Assembly: GCF_900103785.1 (NCBI RefSeq)
Contig: NZ_FNHE01000008.1
Location: 67,270-131,269 of the forward strand
Origin: Geodermatophilus siccatus
GTDB lineage: Bacteria > Actinomycetota > Actinomycetes > Mycobacteriales > Geodermatophilaceae
Direction: 5' to 3'
DNA: 64,000 bases
Of the stretch, positions 33,486 to 43,871 are shown one piece after another. A program made the position numbers and the translations under genes. The notes beneath the pieces were generated by a model. It did no database searches. It worked only from the letters and a program-made list of their open reading frames with translations, and was not told where the DNA came from. How positions within the stretch are numbered: position 1 is the first letter of the stretch; every line of letters begins with the position of its first letter.

Positions 33486-34867
33486 CCTCCGGCGAGATCA
33501 CCCTGCTGGTGATCGCCGTCTGCCTGATCCCGTTCGCCGGCCTGTTCGGTGCCATGGACGCCGCGCTGCAGCGGGTGTCCAAGGCGCGCGTCGACGAGAT
33601 GCGCCGGGACGGCGTGAAGCGGGCCGGCGTGCTCTCCGACGTCGTGGCCGAGCGCGCCCGGCACGTGGCGCTGCTGCTCCTGCTGCGGATCGCCTGCGAG
33701 ATGGTGGCCGCCACCCTGGTCGCGGTGATCCTCTACCGCATCTGGGGCGGGGGCTGGCAGGCGGTGCTGGTCGCGGCCGGGGTGATGACCGTCGTCAGCT
33801 ACGTGCTGGTCGGGGTCGGCCCGCGCACGCTCGGCCGCCAGCACGCCTACGGCACCGCACTGGCCGGCGCGGGCGTGGTCCGGCTGCTGGGCCGGGTGCT
33901 CGGGCCGATCGCCACGCTGCTCATCCTGATCGGCAACATGATCACGCCCGGGCGCGGCTTCCGGGACGGGCCGTTCTCCTCCGAGGTCGAGCTGCGCGAG
34001 CTGGTCGACATGGCCGAGGAGCGCGGCGTCGTCGAGTCCGGCGAGCGCAACATGATCCACTCGGTGTTCGAGCTGGGTGACACCATCGCCCGCGAGGTCA
34101 TGGTCCCGCGCACCGACGTCGTCTGGATCGAGCGGAACAAGACCCTGCGCCAGGCCCTGGCGCTGGCCATGCGCAGCGGGTTCAGCCGCATCCCGGTCAT
34201 CGGCGAGAACGTCGACGACGTCGTCGGGGTCATCTACCTCAAGGACCTCATCCGCCGGACCCAGGGCGGGCAGGACCCGAAGAACACCGTCAAGGTCGAG
34301 GACCTCATGCGCCCGCCGACGTTCGTGCCGGAGTCCAAGCCGGTCGACGAGCTGCTGCGGGACATGCAGGCCCAGCGCATCCACATCGCGATCGTGGTCG
34401 ACGAGTACGGCGGCTTCGCCGGCCTGGTGACGATCGAGGACATCCTCGAGGAGATCGTCGGCGAGATCGCCGATGAGCACGACCGCTTCCAGCGCCCGCC
34501 GGTCGAGGAGCTGGCCGACGGCTCGGTGCGGATCACCGCCCGGCTGCCGGTCGAGGACCTCGCCGCCCTCTTCGACGTCGAGCTGCCCGAGGACGACGAC
34601 GTCGAGACCGTCGGCGGGCTGCTCGCCCGCGAGCTCGGCGTGGTGCCGATCGAGGGCTCGGAGGCCGAGGTCGCCGGGCTCAAGCTGGTCGCCGAGAGCA
34701 CCGGCGGACGGCGCAACCGGATCGACACCATCCTGGTCTGCCGGGCGCCCGAGCCCTCCGAGCCCGCGGACGACGGGGAGCCGCAGCCGCACGGGGCGAC
34801 CGCCTCGGGCGCCACGGCCGCCGGGGCCACCCGCGTCGAGGAGCCCGCCGGCGCCCTGGAAGGGTGA
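33482..34867 (+). CDS. CNNM/CorC-family transporter-associated protein (hemolysin C-like) with CBS domains
   Basis: The 461-residue protein has an N-terminal CNNM/DUF21 membrane domain (about residues 5-140, four hydrophobic segments). Two CBS domains follow ([14 protein letters not shown] and [21 protein letters not shown]), then a C-terminal CorC_HlyC domain ([18 protein letters not shown]). Such proteins are implicated in Mg2+/Co2+ efflux. The Ala/Gly-rich tail is low complexity. It overlaps ybeY and is followed by a hairpin element. Confidence 0.92.
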   Translation: MTSGEITLLVIAVCLIPFAGLFGAMDAALQRVSKARVDEMRRDGVKRAGVLSDVVAERARHVALLLLLRIACEMVAATLVAVILYRIWGGGWQAVLVAAGVMTVVSYVLVGVGPRTLGRQHAYGTALAGAGVVRLLGRVLGPIATLLILIGNMITPGRGFRDGPFSSEVELRELVDMAEERGVVESGERNMIHSVFELGDTIAREVMVPRTDVVWIERNKTLRQALALAMRSGFSRIPVIGENVDDVVGVIYLKDLIRRTQGGQDPKNTVKVEDLMRPPTFVPESKPVDELLRDMQAQRIHIAIVVDEYGGFAGLVTIEDILEEIVGEIADEHDRFQRPPVEELADGSVRITARLPVEDLAALFDVELPEDDDVETVGGLLARELGVVPIEGSEAEVAGLKLVAESTGGRRNRIDTILVCRAPEPSEPADDGEPQPHGATASGATAAGATRVEEPAGALEG

Positions 34868-34871
34868 GGAA

Positions 34872-34926
34872 GGACCCTCCCGCCCCCGTCGCTCGCAGGC
34901 TCGCGCCGGGCCCCTGCGGGAGGGCC
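34872..34926. repeat. Dispersed intergenic hairpin element after the CorC-like gene
   Basis: It opens GGACCCTCCCGCCCCCGTCG, has CGCTCGCAGGCTCG in the middle and ends GGGCCCCTGCGGGAGGGCC. It starts 4 nt after the stop and is the same family as 6917 and 50341. It separates this operon from the next small gene. Confidence 0.7.
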
Positions 34927-34952
34927 GGATCCCCCGGTAGGAGACTGGTCCT

Positions 34953-35285
34953 GTGCCCGACCTGCAGCCCGAGGACGCCAAGCTCGTCACCCTGGCCCGC
35001 TCCGCGCGCGGCCGCACCGGCGCTCCGGAGGGCGCGGCGGTCCGCGACACCGACGGCCGCACCTACCTGGCCGCCACCGTCTCGCTGCCCTCGCTGCAGC
35101 TGTCCGCGCTGCAGGCCGCCGTCGCCGCCGCCGTCTCCAGCGGGGTCGAGGGGCTGGAGGCGGCCGCCGTCGTCTCGGCCGCCGACGGCGTCGAGGAGGC
35201 CGGGCTGGCCGCCGTCCACGACCTCACCCCGTCCGCCCCGGTGCACCTCGCCGGCCCGGACGGCGCCCTGCGCACGACCGTGTGA
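34953..35285 (+). CDS. Cytidine deaminase-like protein lacking catalytic residues
   Basis: The 110-residue protein resembles a cytidine-deaminase fold (LVTLARSARGRTGAPEGAAV, then TDGRTYLAATVSLPSLQLSALQAAV). It has neither the HAE nor the PCxxC zinc motif, so it should be catalytically dead. A gene of this kind between corC and era is conserved in actinobacteria. GTG 34953 has AGGAG at 34939-34943. The role is unknown. Confidence 0.85.
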   Translation: MPDLQPEDAKLVTLARSARGRTGAPEGAAVRDTDGRTYLAATVSLPSLQLSALQAAVAAAVSSGVEGLEAAAVVSAADGVEEAGLAAVHDLTPSAPVHLAGPDGALRTTV

Positions 35286-35356
35286 CCTGCGGTCCGCGGC
35301 TGGCCGCTCGTCCGCGCACAGCCCGCCGGCGCCGGGCTCAGCGGGTGTCCTCCGCC

Positions 35357-35398
35357 GTCCTCCGCCCCTGCTCCCACCTGTGAGCAGGGGCGGAGGAC
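35357..35398. terminator. Bidirectional terminator, 17-bp perfect stem
   Basis: GTCCTCCGCCCCTGCTC (35357-35373) pairs exactly with 35382-35398 over an 8-nt loop, between two convergent genes. It shares the CCCCTGCTC core with the palindrome at 4839-4876. Confidence 0.88.
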
Positions 35399-35428
35399 CG
35401 CCGGGGGACCTGCTGGACCGGCCCCGGC

Positions 35429-36025
35429 TCAGCCCAGCGGCCGGCCGAGGGCCGCGGCGAACGCCTCCGGGTCGCGGACGCGGGTGGTGAAGGCCCGCTC
35501 CGTCGTGCCGTCGTCCGACAGGTGCCGGACGACGACCGGCGTCCGCCCCGGCCACCGGCCCCCGCGCCGGGCGGCCTCCGGCCAGTCCGCCGGTGGGGTG
35601 CCGCGGCGCACCTCCAGCACCTGGCTGGTGCCGAGCACGTGCCGGGACGACGCCCCGAGGAGGCCGGCGACGTCGGAGGAGACCCCGGCGTCCGAGACGG
35701 TCAGCCGGGTCGTCGACAGGACCAGGACGGCCAGCCCGGCGAGGACGGCGACCGGTGCCTCACCGGCCACGGTCGACGGTCCACCGACCCAGGCGGCGGT
35801 GCCGAGCCAGGCCACGACGACGGCCAGCACCGTGACCACCAGCCACGGCCGCGCCGGGTCGTACTGCCAGTAGCGCAGCGGCGCGGGTGTCACCGTGGCC
35901 GAGCGTCGGGTGCCGCGTGCCGGGGAGAAGCGGTACGCGCCGACCTGCAGCTGGTGCCGCTGGCGCTCCCGCGCCGTCCGCTCGGCCGTCGACTCGCCCG
36001 GCTCCCGCCGTCTGCGTCCCGCCAC
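35429..36025 (-). CDS. Two-helix membrane protein of unknown function (DUF3093-like)
   Basis: The 198-residue protein starts at GTG 36025 and has a basic N-terminus and a hydrophobic hairpin (WLVVTVLAVVVAWLGTAAWV and PVAVLAGLAVLVLS). A cytoplasmic PH-like tail follows (RLTVSDAGVSSD, RTPVVVRHLSDDGTTERAFTTRVRDPEAF). This layout resembles actinobacterial DUF3093 proteins, but I am not certain. The frame continues upstream over era on the other strand, which is not credible. Confidence 0.75.
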   Translation of the reverse strand: MAGRRRREPGESTAERTARERQRHQLQVGAYRFSPARGTRRSATVTPAPLRYWQYDPARPWLVVTVLAVVVAWLGTAAWVGGPSTVAGEAPVAVLAGLAVLVLSTTRLTVSDAGVSSDVAGLLGASSRHVLGTSQVLEVRRGTPPADWPEAARRGGRWPGRTPVVVRHLSDDGTTERAFTTRVRDPEAFAAALGRPLG

Positions 36026-36101
36026 GGACCCGATCCTCCCAGCCGTCCCGGACGGCACGGGCGGCGCGGAGGTGTCGTCCCCGGGTGGGAGGATGGCGGG
36101 C

Positions 36102-37019
36102 GTGACACCACCGGACCAGCCGCCGTACCGGAGCGGTTTCGCCTGTCTGGTGGGCCGCCCGAACGCGGGCAAGACCACGCTGACCAACGCCCTGGTCGGC
36201 GAGAAGGTCGGCATCGTCAGCAACCGCCCGCAGACCACCCGGCACGCCATCCGCGGCGTGGTCCACCGCCCGGGCGGGCAGCTGGTGCTGGTCGACACCC
36301 CGGGCCTGCACAAGCCCAGGAGCCTGCTGGGCCGCCGGCTCAACGACGTCGTCCGCGACACCCTGTCCGAGGTCGACGTCGTCGTCTTCTGCGTGCCGGC
36401 CGACCAGCCCGTCGGCACCGGCGACCGGTTCATCGCCCGGCAGCTGCGGGAGGTCACGGCGCCGGTCGTCGTCGTGGTCACCAAGACCGACGCCGCGAGC
36501 AGGAAGCAGGTCGCCGAGCAGCTGCTGGCCGCCAGCCAGCTGGTCGAGGCCGCCGAGGTCGTGCCGGTGAGCGCCGTGCGCGGCGACCAGGTCGAGCTGC
36601 TCGAGGACCTGCTGGTCGGCCTGCTCCCCGAGGGCCCGCCGCTCTACCCGGAGGAGCAGACCACCGACGAGGACGTCGAGCGGCAGATCGCCGAGCTGGT
36701 CCGCGAGGCCGCCCTGGAGAAGGTGTTCCAGGAGGTGCCGCACTCGCTGGCGGTCACCGTCGAGGAGATGACCCGCCGTCCCGACCCCAAGCGGGACGGC
36801 GGCGAGCTGGTCGAGGTCCACGCGCTGCTGCACTGCGAGCGCCCCAGCCAGAAGCCGATGCTGCTCGGCCGAGGCGGCCAGGTCATCAAGGCGATCGGCA
36901 GTGAGGCGCGCCAGGGCATCGAGGCGCTGCTCGGCGCCCGCGTGCACCTCGATCTCCACGTCACGGTGCTCGGTGAGTGGCAGGACGACCCCAAGAAGCT
37001 CAACCGGCTGGGCTACTGA
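36102..37019 (+). CDS. era: GTPase Era (30S ribosome assembly)
   Basis: The 305-residue GTPase has G1 [11 protein letters not shown]3 [10 protein letters not shown]4 VTKTD and G5 VSAVRG, plus the C-terminal KH domain ([19 protein letters not shown]) that binds the 16S rRNA 3' end. GTG 36102 has GGGAGG at 36087-36092. An in-frame ATG at 36093 abuts that site and is less likely. The stop overlaps the recO ATG. Confidence 0.96.
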   Translation: MTPPDQPPYRSGFACLVGRPNAGKTTLTNALVGEKVGIVSNRPQTTRHAIRGVVHRPGGQLVLVDTPGLHKPRSLLGRRLNDVVRDTLSEVDVVVFCVPADQPVGTGDRFIARQLREVTAPVVVVVTKTDAASRKQVAEQLLAASQLVEAAEVVPVSAVRGDQVELLEDLLVGLLPEGPPLYPEEQTTDEDVERQIAELVREAALEKVFQEVPHSLAVTVEEMTRRPDPKRDGGELVEVHALLHCERPSQKPMLLGRGGQVIKAIGSEARQGIEALLGARVHLDLHVTVLGEWQDDPKKLNRLGY

Positions 37020-37810
37020 TGTCCACCACACCGCAGTCGCTGTACCGCGACGAGGGCGTCGTCCTGCGCACCCAGAAGCTGGGCGAGGCCGACCGCATCG
37101 TCACGGTGCTCACCCGCCGGCACGGCAAGGTCCGCGCGGTGGCCAAGGGCGTGCGCCGCACCAAGAGCAAGTTCGGCGCCCGCCTGGAACCCTTCAGCCA
37201 CGTCGACCTGCAGCTCTACACCGGCCGCACCCTCGACATCGTCAGCCAGGCCGAGTCGATCCGCTCCTACGGGCAGCCGATCGTCGCCGACTACCCGGCC
37301 TACACCGCCGGCACCGCGGTGCTGGAGACCGCCGACCGGCTCACCGCCGAGGAGAGGGAGCCCTCGCTGCGGCTGTTCCTCCTCGTCATCGGGGCGCTGC
37401 GGGCGCTGGCCGAGCGCACCCACCCCGCGCCGCTGGTGCTCGACGCCTTCCTGCTGCGCGCCATGTCGGTCGCCGGGTGGGAGCCGGCGCTGGGCGGCTG
37501 CGCCCGCTGCGGCGAGGAGGGCCCGCACCGGCACTTCTCGGTGCCCGCCGGCGGCATGGTGTGCCCGCCCTGCCGCCCGACCGGCTCGGCGATGCCGAAC
37601 CCGGCCACCGTCGAGCTGCTCGACGCGCTGCTCACCGGCGACTGGGACGCCGCCGAGGCCAGCCAGCACGCCAACCGCCGTGAGGGCAGCGGGCTGGTCG
37701 CCGCGCTGCTGCAGTGGCACCTGGAGCGCGGGCTGCGCTCGCTGCCGCTGGTCGACCGGTCCGATCCGACGGCGCCGCGCCGGGAAGCAGGTCTGCTGAG
37801 TGAGGCGTGA
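37019..37810 (+). CDS. recO: DNA repair protein RecO
   Basis: RecO loads RecA through RecFOR. The 263-residue protein has the N-terminal OB fold ([20 protein letters not shown], then [20 protein letters not shown]) and a zinc site (CARCGEEG with later CPPC). ATG 37019 overlaps the era stop, and the end overlaps uppS by 11 nt. Context era-recO-uppS is standard for actinobacteria. Confidence 0.95.
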   Translation: MSTTPQSLYRDEGVVLRTQKLGEADRIVTVLTRRHGKVRAVAKGVRRTKSKFGARLEPFSHVDLQLYTGRTLDIVSQAESIRSYGQPIVADYPAYTAGTAVLETADRLTAEEREPSLRLFLLVIGALRALAERTHPAPLVLDAFLLRAMSVAGWEPALGGCARCGEEGPHRHFSVPAGGMVCPPCRPTGSAMPNPATVELLDALLTGDWDAAEASQHANRREGSGLVAALLQWHLERGLRSLPLVDRSDPTAPRREAGLLSEA

Positions 37811-38579
37811 GGTCCCGCGTCGAGAGGTGAAGGCCCCGAACCCGCACCCCTCGGGCGCCCGTCCACCGCAGCTGCCCCCGGACAAGGTGCCCGGCCACGT
37901 CGCGATCGTGATGGACGGCAACGGCCGCTGGGCCGAGCAGCGCGGGTTGCCGCGCACCGCCGGGCACGAGGCGGGGGAGTCCTCGCTGTTCGACTGCGTC
38001 GAGGGCGCCATCGAGCTGGGCGTCAAGGCGATCAGCGCCTACGCGTTCTCCACCGAGAACTGGCGGCGCAGCCCCGAGGAGGTCCGCTTCCTCATGGGCT
38101 TCAACCGCGACGTCATCCGCCGCCGCCGCGACGAGATGCACGAGCTCGGCGTGCGGGTGCGCTGGGCCGGCCGCCGTCCCCGGCTGTGGCGCAGCGTCGT
38201 CAAGGAGCTCGAGGTCGCCGAGGAGCTCACCCGGGACAACGACGTCCTCACGCTCACCATGTGCGTCAACTACGGCGGCCGGGCCGAGATCGCCGACGCC
38301 GCCGCGGCCATCGCGCGCGAGGTCGCCGCCGGCCGGCTCGACCCCGCGAGGGTCGACGAGCGCACCGTCGCCCGGTTCCTCGACGAGCCCGACATGCCCG
38401 ACGTGGACTTGTTCGTGCGCAGCTCGGGGGAGAACCGCACCAGCAACTTCCTGCTGTGGCAGTCGGCCTACGCCGAGTTCGTCTTCCTCGACACCCTCTG
38501 GCCGGACTTCGACCGCCGGCACCTGTGGGCCGCGTGCGAGGAGTACGCCTCGCGGCAGCGCCGCTTCGGCAGCGCTTGA
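37800..38579 (+). CDS. uppS: cis-Isoprenyl (undecaprenyl/decaprenyl) diphosphate synthase
   Basis: The 259-residue cis-prenyltransferase has the catalytic Asp in [15 protein letters not shown], then [11 protein letters not shown] and the C-terminal [21 protein letters not shown], shown in part. It makes the lipid carrier for cell-wall synthesis. GTG 37800 overlaps recO. Chain length cannot be predicted from sequence by eye. Confidence 0.95.
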   Translation: MRREVPRREVKAPNPHPSGARPPQLPPDKVPGHVAIVMDGNGRWAEQRGLPRTAGHEAGESSLFDCVEGAIELGVKAISAYAFSTENWRRSPEEVRFLMGFNRDVIRRRRDEMHELGVRVRWAGRRPRLWRSVVKELEVAEELTRDNDVLTLTMCVNYGGRAEIADAAAAIAREVAAGRLDPARVDERTVARFLDEPDMPDVDLFVRSSGENRTSNFLLWQSAYAEFVFLDTLWPDFDRRHLWAACEEYASRQRRFGSA

Positions 38580-38594
38580 GCCGGGGACGACGCC

Positions 38595-38873
38595 GTGTTC
38601 GCGGTGACCCGGATGCGGGTGCCCGAGGCCGACGCCGACGGGTTCGCCGCCGCCGTCGACGTCCTGCTGGCCGCGCTCGCCGCCCGTCCCGGCTTCCGGG
38701 ACGGTGAGCTCGGCCGCTGCGCCGACGACGACGGGCTGTGGGCGCTGGTCACCCGGTGGGACGGCGTCGGCGCCTACCGCCGGGCGCTGTCGGCGGCCGA
38801 GGTCAAGCTCGCCGGGGCGCCGGTGTGGGTGCACGCGCTGGACGAGCCGGGCGTCTACCTGCCCGAGGGGTGA
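38595..38873 (+). CDS. Antibiotic-biosynthesis-monooxygenase (ABM) domain protein
   Basis: The 92-residue ferredoxin-like ABM fold protein shows FAVTRMRVPEADADGF, then ALAARPGFRDGELGR and WALVTRWDGVGAYRRALS. Such small dimers range from heme- or quinone-acting enzymes to orphan proteins. It starts with GTG 38595, 16 nt after uppS, probably in the same transcript. Confidence 0.85.
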   Translation: MFAVTRMRVPEADADGFAAAVDVLLAALAARPGFRDGELGRCADDDGLWALVTRWDGVGAYRRALSAAEVKLAGAPVWVHALDEPGVYLPEG

Positions 38874-38933
38874 TCCGCCGCCCGGGTGGGCATCCCCCGT
38901 GCAGGCCGGGGCCCCGAGCACGGAGGACGCGCG

Positions 38934-39368
38934 ATGAGCGAGCCCAGGCGGGACGACGCGACGCCACCGGCGGCAGAACCCACCATGAGGGTCCAACCGC
39001 CGCCGGTACCGGGACGTGCGGTGCGCGAGCAGCTCGCGCGGGGCGAGCTCGCCACGCCACCGGTCCGCCCGGACGAGCAGACCGTCCACCTCGACGGCCC
39101 GGCGCCGAGGGACCCGGACCGCACGCTGGAGCTCGACGGCACGCTGCGCGGCGGCGTCGTCGTCGGGCCGAGGCCCGGGCCGCGACGGCGCCGGCGCACC
39201 TGGCCGTGGATCCTCGCCGTCGCGCTCCTGCTGCTCGTCCTCGGCGTGGTCCTGCTGGTCATGCTGTGGCGGGGCGCGACGCTCCCGGGCGACGTCCGGT
39301 TCCTGGGCGCGCAGCTGCGGGTGGCCGGCGAGGTCGGCGGGTGGTCCGGCGGGACGGTCCCGCGCTGA
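38934..39368 (+). CDS. Single-pass membrane protein with disordered N-terminus
   Basis: The 144-residue protein has a Pro/charge-rich N-terminal 80 residues, then basic RRRRRTWP, one hydrophobic helix (WILAVALLLLVLGVVLLVML) and a short outside tail. ATG 38934 has ribosome binding site GGAGGA at 38922-38927. I recognise no domain. It lies between uppS and glyS as an unremarkable lineage-specific gene. Confidence 0.75.
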   Translation: MSEPRRDDATPPAAEPTMRVQPPPVPGRAVREQLARGELATPPVRPDEQTVHLDGPAPRDPDRTLELDGTLRGGVVVGPRPGPRRRRRTWPWILAVALLLLVLGVVLLVMLWRGATLPGDVRFLGAQLRVAGEVGGWSGGTVPR

Positions 39369-39530
39369 CCTCCACCGCTGCCCCGCACCGTGGGCAGGGG
39401 GCGAGGTCCGCAGGGGAGGACCAGCCGTCCGCGCCGGGACGTCCGGCCGGGCGGCGGGGGAGCAGCCGAGCGGCGGCAACTACCGTGGACGGGTCAGCCG
39501 CCGACCGCCAGCCGGATGGAGCCCCTCGCC

Positions 39531-40934
<1,404 letters not shown>

Positions 40935-40973
40935 GTGATCCGTCGGCCCACCGGCCGACACCGCGGCAGTGGA

Positions 40974-41023
40974 AGGGCCCCGTCCTCCCACCCTGCGCAC
41001 GCTCAGGACGGGACCCGGGACGG
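40974..41023. repeat. Dispersed intergenic hairpin element after glyS
   Basis: AGGGCCCCGTCCTCCCACC, a GCGCACGCTCAGG middle, and GACGGGACCCGGGACGG. It is a diverged member of the same family, nearly identical in its 3' part to the copy at 43561 (GGGACCCGGGACGG). It lies 40 nt after glyS. Confidence 0.6.
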
Positions 41024-41172
41024 CACCACCGGCGTGGAGCCATCGGTGTCCCGGTCGGGGACCCTCCGGGCCCCGCGCCGACGCCCGGCCGACCGTCGGT
41101 GCGCCCGGCGCCGACCGGGCGGTTGCGGTCGCCGGCACGGCCGGACACGCCGACCGGGACGGCGGCGACTGC

Positions 41173-41811
41173 TCACTCGGCGGCGGGCCTGTGCCAGAGG
41201 AGCAGGTACCGCCAGAACAGCAGCCGCCGCACCCGGGCGCCGGGCAGCAGGCGGGCGGCCTCGGCGCGGACCTGCCGGGCGGTGCGGTCGGGCTCGGCCA
41301 CCGGCATGGCGGCGTGCGTGGCCTCCGGGCGGAACAGGTCCGCGCCGGTGAGCGGCCGCAGCGCGGCGAACCCCAGCCCCAGCGCGGAGTGCGCCACCGC
41401 CGCCGCCAGCTCCACCCCGAGCTCGCGGGGCAGGTCGGTGCGGGGCAGGGCCACCGCGGCGAGGACACCTCCCGGGCGCACCCAGCGGGCCATCCGCGGC
41501 AGGACGTCGGACAGCGGCAGGTGGTGGAGCAGGGCCGAGCTCAGGACGGCGTCGTAGCGCCCGGCGGGGAGGTCGGCCGTCCGCAGGTCGGCCAGGTGCA
41601 CCCTCAGGTCGGGCGGAGCCGCGCGCGCGGCGGCGGTCACCATCCCGGGCGAGCGGTCGACCGCGTCGACGTGCTCGACCCGCCCGGCGAGCCGGCGGGC
41701 CAGCGTCCCGGCGCCACAGCCGACGTCCAGCACGCAGGTGGCGTCCGGGGGGACCTGGGCGAGCAGCAGGCGGTGGTACCAGCGGTTGTGGTCCCAGTCG
41801 GTTCCCCGCAC
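41173..41811 (-). CDS. SAM-dependent methyltransferase (class I)
   Basis: The 212-residue protein has the SAM motif VLDVGCGAGTLARRL near residue 30, VDAVDRSPGMV, and motif post-I YDAVLSSALLHHLPL. Preceding residues (WDHNRWYHRLLLAQVP) are typical of small-molecule methyltransferases. GTG 41811 has GGGGGTG upstream. A longer frame would overlap the dihydrouridine synthase start. The substrate is unknown. Confidence 0.88.
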   Translation of the reverse strand: MRGTDWDHNRWYHRLLLAQVPPDATCVLDVGCGAGTLARRLAGRVEHVDAVDRSPGMVTAAARAAPPDLRVHLADLRTADLPAGRYDAVLSSALLHHLPLSDVLPRMARWVRPGGVLAAVALPRTDLPRELGVELAAAVAHSALGLGFAALRPLTGADLFRPEATHAAMPVAEPDRTARQVRAEAARLLPGARVRRLLFWRYLLLWHRPAAE

Positions 41812-41869
41812 GGGGCACCCCCTGCCGTCGAGCGCCGGGTGACCTGCCTCGCCACCTACCCTGGAGATC

Positions 41870-43042
41870 GTGAGCAGCAGCGTCCTCGAGCGGCCGTCGT
41901 CCCCCGCGACCGGCCCGGCTCCGCTGCGCCTGGGCGCGCTCACCGTCGACCCCGCCGTGGTGCTCGCGCCGATGGCCGGCATCACCAACCCGGCGTTCCG
42001 CACGCTGTGCCGGGAGTTCGGCGCCGGGCTCTACGTCTGCGAGATGATCACCACGCGGGCGCTGGTCGAGCGCAACGAGAAGACGCTGCAGATGGTGCGC
42101 GCCACCCCCGACGAGAAGGACGCCTTCTCCGTGCAGCTCTACGGCGTCGACCCGGGCACCGTCGGCCGCGCCGTGGAGATGCTCGTCGACGAGGGCGTCG
42201 CCGGTACCCGCCCGGCGCACGTCGACCTGAACTTCGGCTGCCCGGTGCCCAAGGTGACCCGCAAGGGCGGCGGGTCGGCGCTGCCGTGGCGGCGGGTGCT
42301 CCTCCGCGACATCGTGCGGGCCGCCGTCCGCGCCGCCGGGGACGTCCCGGTCACGGTGAAGACCCGCATCGGCATCGACACCGACCACGTCACCTACCTC
42401 GACGCCGGGCGGATCGCCCAGGACGAGGGCGCCGCGGCGATCACCCTGCACGGGCGCACCGCCGACCAGCTCTACAGCGGCACGGCCGACTGGGCGCCGA
42501 TCGCCCGGCTGGTCGAGGCCGTCGACATCCCGGTGCTCGGCAACGGCGACATCTGGGAGGCCGACGACGCGCTGCGGATGGTCACCGAGACCGGTTGCGC
42601 CGGCGTCGTCATCGGCCGCGGCTGCCTGGGCCGGCCGTGGCTGTTCGGTGACCTCGCGGCCGCCTTCGCCGGGCGGACCCGCCGCGCGCTGCCCACGCTG
42701 CGCGAGGTGGCCGCGGTGATGCACCGGCACGCCACCCTGCTGTCCGAGGAGCAGGGCGAGCTGCACGGCTGCACCGACTTCCGCAAGCACGTCGCCTGGT
42801 ACCTCAAGGGGTTCTCCGTCGGCTCCGACGTCCGCCGGGCGCTGGCGATGGTCAGCTCGCTGGACGAGCTGGCCGAGCTGCTGGCCGGCATCCCCGACCA
42901 GCCCTACCCGACGGCGGTGCTCGGCGGGCCACGCGGACGCACCAGCCCGCCGCGGCCGGTCGCGCTGCCCGAGGGCTGGCTGGCCGACCGCGACGACCCC
43001 CGGCCGCCGGCCGGGGCCGAGCTGCTGGTGAGCGGCGGATGA
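41870..43042 (+). CDS. dus: tRNA-dihydrouridine synthase (DusB-like)
   Basis: The 390-residue flavoenzyme has the N-terminal APMAGITNPAFRTLCREFGA, the catalytic Cys in LNFGCPVPKVTRKGGGSAL and FMN-binding VKTRIGIDTD and GNGDIWEADDA. It reduces uridines in tRNA D-loops. A -10-like TACCCT (41856-41861) lies just before GTG 41870, suggesting a leaderless message. Confidence 0.95.
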   Translation: MSSSVLERPSSPATGPAPLRLGALTVDPAVVLAPMAGITNPAFRTLCREFGAGLYVCEMITTRALVERNEKTLQMVRATPDEKDAFSVQLYGVDPGTVGRAVEMLVDEGVAGTRPAHVDLNFGCPVPKVTRKGGGSALPWRRVLLRDIVRAAVRAAGDVPVTVKTRIGIDTDHVTYLDAGRIAQDEGAAAITLHGRTADQLYSGTADWAPIARLVEAVDIPVLGNGDIWEADDALRMVTETGCAGVVIGRGCLGRPWLFGDLAAAFAGRTRRALPTLREVAAVMHRHATLLSEEQGELHGCTDFRKHVAWYLKGFSVGSDVRRALAMVSSLDELAELLAGIPDQPYPTAVLGGPRGRTSPPRPVALPEGWLADRDDPRPPAGAELLVSGG

Positions 43043-43083
43043 GCGTCGACGAGCGCGGCGGGCACACAGACCGGAGTCGAGCC

Positions 43084-43530
43084 ATGAGTGACGGCCCCCA
43101 TCTCTACGACGACGACCCGGCGCCGCTGCACACCGGCACCCCCCGCCCCGCGCGGGCGCTGATCCTCGCGGTGATCGGCGGGACCGTCGCCGTCGCCGTC
43201 GGCATGGCCGTCGGCCTGCCGCTGGTCAAGGGCAGCCCGGAGGAGCAGGCCCGCGAGGTCTCCGGGGTCTTCCTCGCCGCGCTCGCCCAGGACGACCTCG
43301 AGACGGCCTACGGGCTGCTCTGCGCGGAGGAGCAGGCGCGGCTGGCACCGCAGGCGGTGCCCGCGGAGTACGCCCCCGGCGGAGCCGGTGAGGTCACCGG
43401 CACGACCGCCGACGAGGTGGACGGCACACCGGTGCAGCGCGTCGAGGTCGCGTGGAGCGACGGGAGCACCTCCACCCTCACCGTCGTCAGCCAGCAGGGC
43501 CCCCGCGTCTGCGGGACCGCCGCCGGCTGA
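43084..43530 (+). CDS. Single-pass membrane protein with extracytoplasmic domain (DUF4878-like)
   Basis: The 148-residue protein has one N-terminal hydrophobic helix (ARALILAVIGGTVAVAVGMAV) and an outside domain with EEQAREVSGVFLAALAQDDLETAYGLLC, the pattern of NTF2-like/DUF4878 proteins. ATG 43084 has GGAG 8 nt upstream; ATG 43039 overlapping the dus stop is an alternative. Function unknown. Confidence 0.75.
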   Translation: MSDGPHLYDDDPAPLHTGTPRPARALILAVIGGTVAVAVGMAVGLPLVKGSPEEQAREVSGVFLAALAQDDLETAYGLLCAEEQARLAPQAVPAEYAPGGAGEVTGTTADEVDGTPVQRVEVAWSDGSTSTLTVVSQQGPRVCGTAAG

Positions 43531-43871
43531 ACGAGGACCCTTCCCTCCACGCCTCGTGGGAGGACCCCGTCCTCCCCGCCCTCCGCAGGTTCAGGGCGGG
43601 ACCCGGGACGGGGCCGGAGGAACTCCGGAGGGTGGGCCGTTCCAGCACCTCGCGAGCTCGCGGCGGGAGCCTGCGGCCCCTTCCAGTCGCCGTCGGTCTG
43701 GCGCGTTCCGGGCGGGTGGGCCACCATCGCTGTCTGGTCCCGGGATGACGTATGAGACGTCTACCCGTGGCGGCGTCTCGGGACCGTGCTCGCCGGGGCG
43801 GCGACGGGAGACCCCGGGACGCCGTCCCCGGCAGGCAGGGACCAGCCGGCGGACGAGCGCGGAGGTGCACG
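43531..43871. other. Intergenic region before ppdK
   Basis: These 341 bases hold a hairpin element (43561-43613) and no credible gene. A candidate -10 is weak. The last 10 bases contain GGAGGTG (43861-43867), the ribosome binding site of ppdK. Confidence 0.6.
43561..43613. repeat. Dispersed intergenic hairpin element before ppdK
   Basis: AGGACCCCGTCCTCCCCGCC, a CTCCGCAGGTTCAGG middle, and GCGGGACCCGGGACGGGG; outer parts pair. It is closest to the copy after glyS (40974) and lies 30 nt after the preceding stop. Confidence 0.65.

Noticed and set aside
35895-36101. Upstream extension of era to 35895
   Set aside because: It overlaps the start of the divergent membrane protein gene and lacks Era homology; GTG 36102 has a well-placed ribosome binding site.
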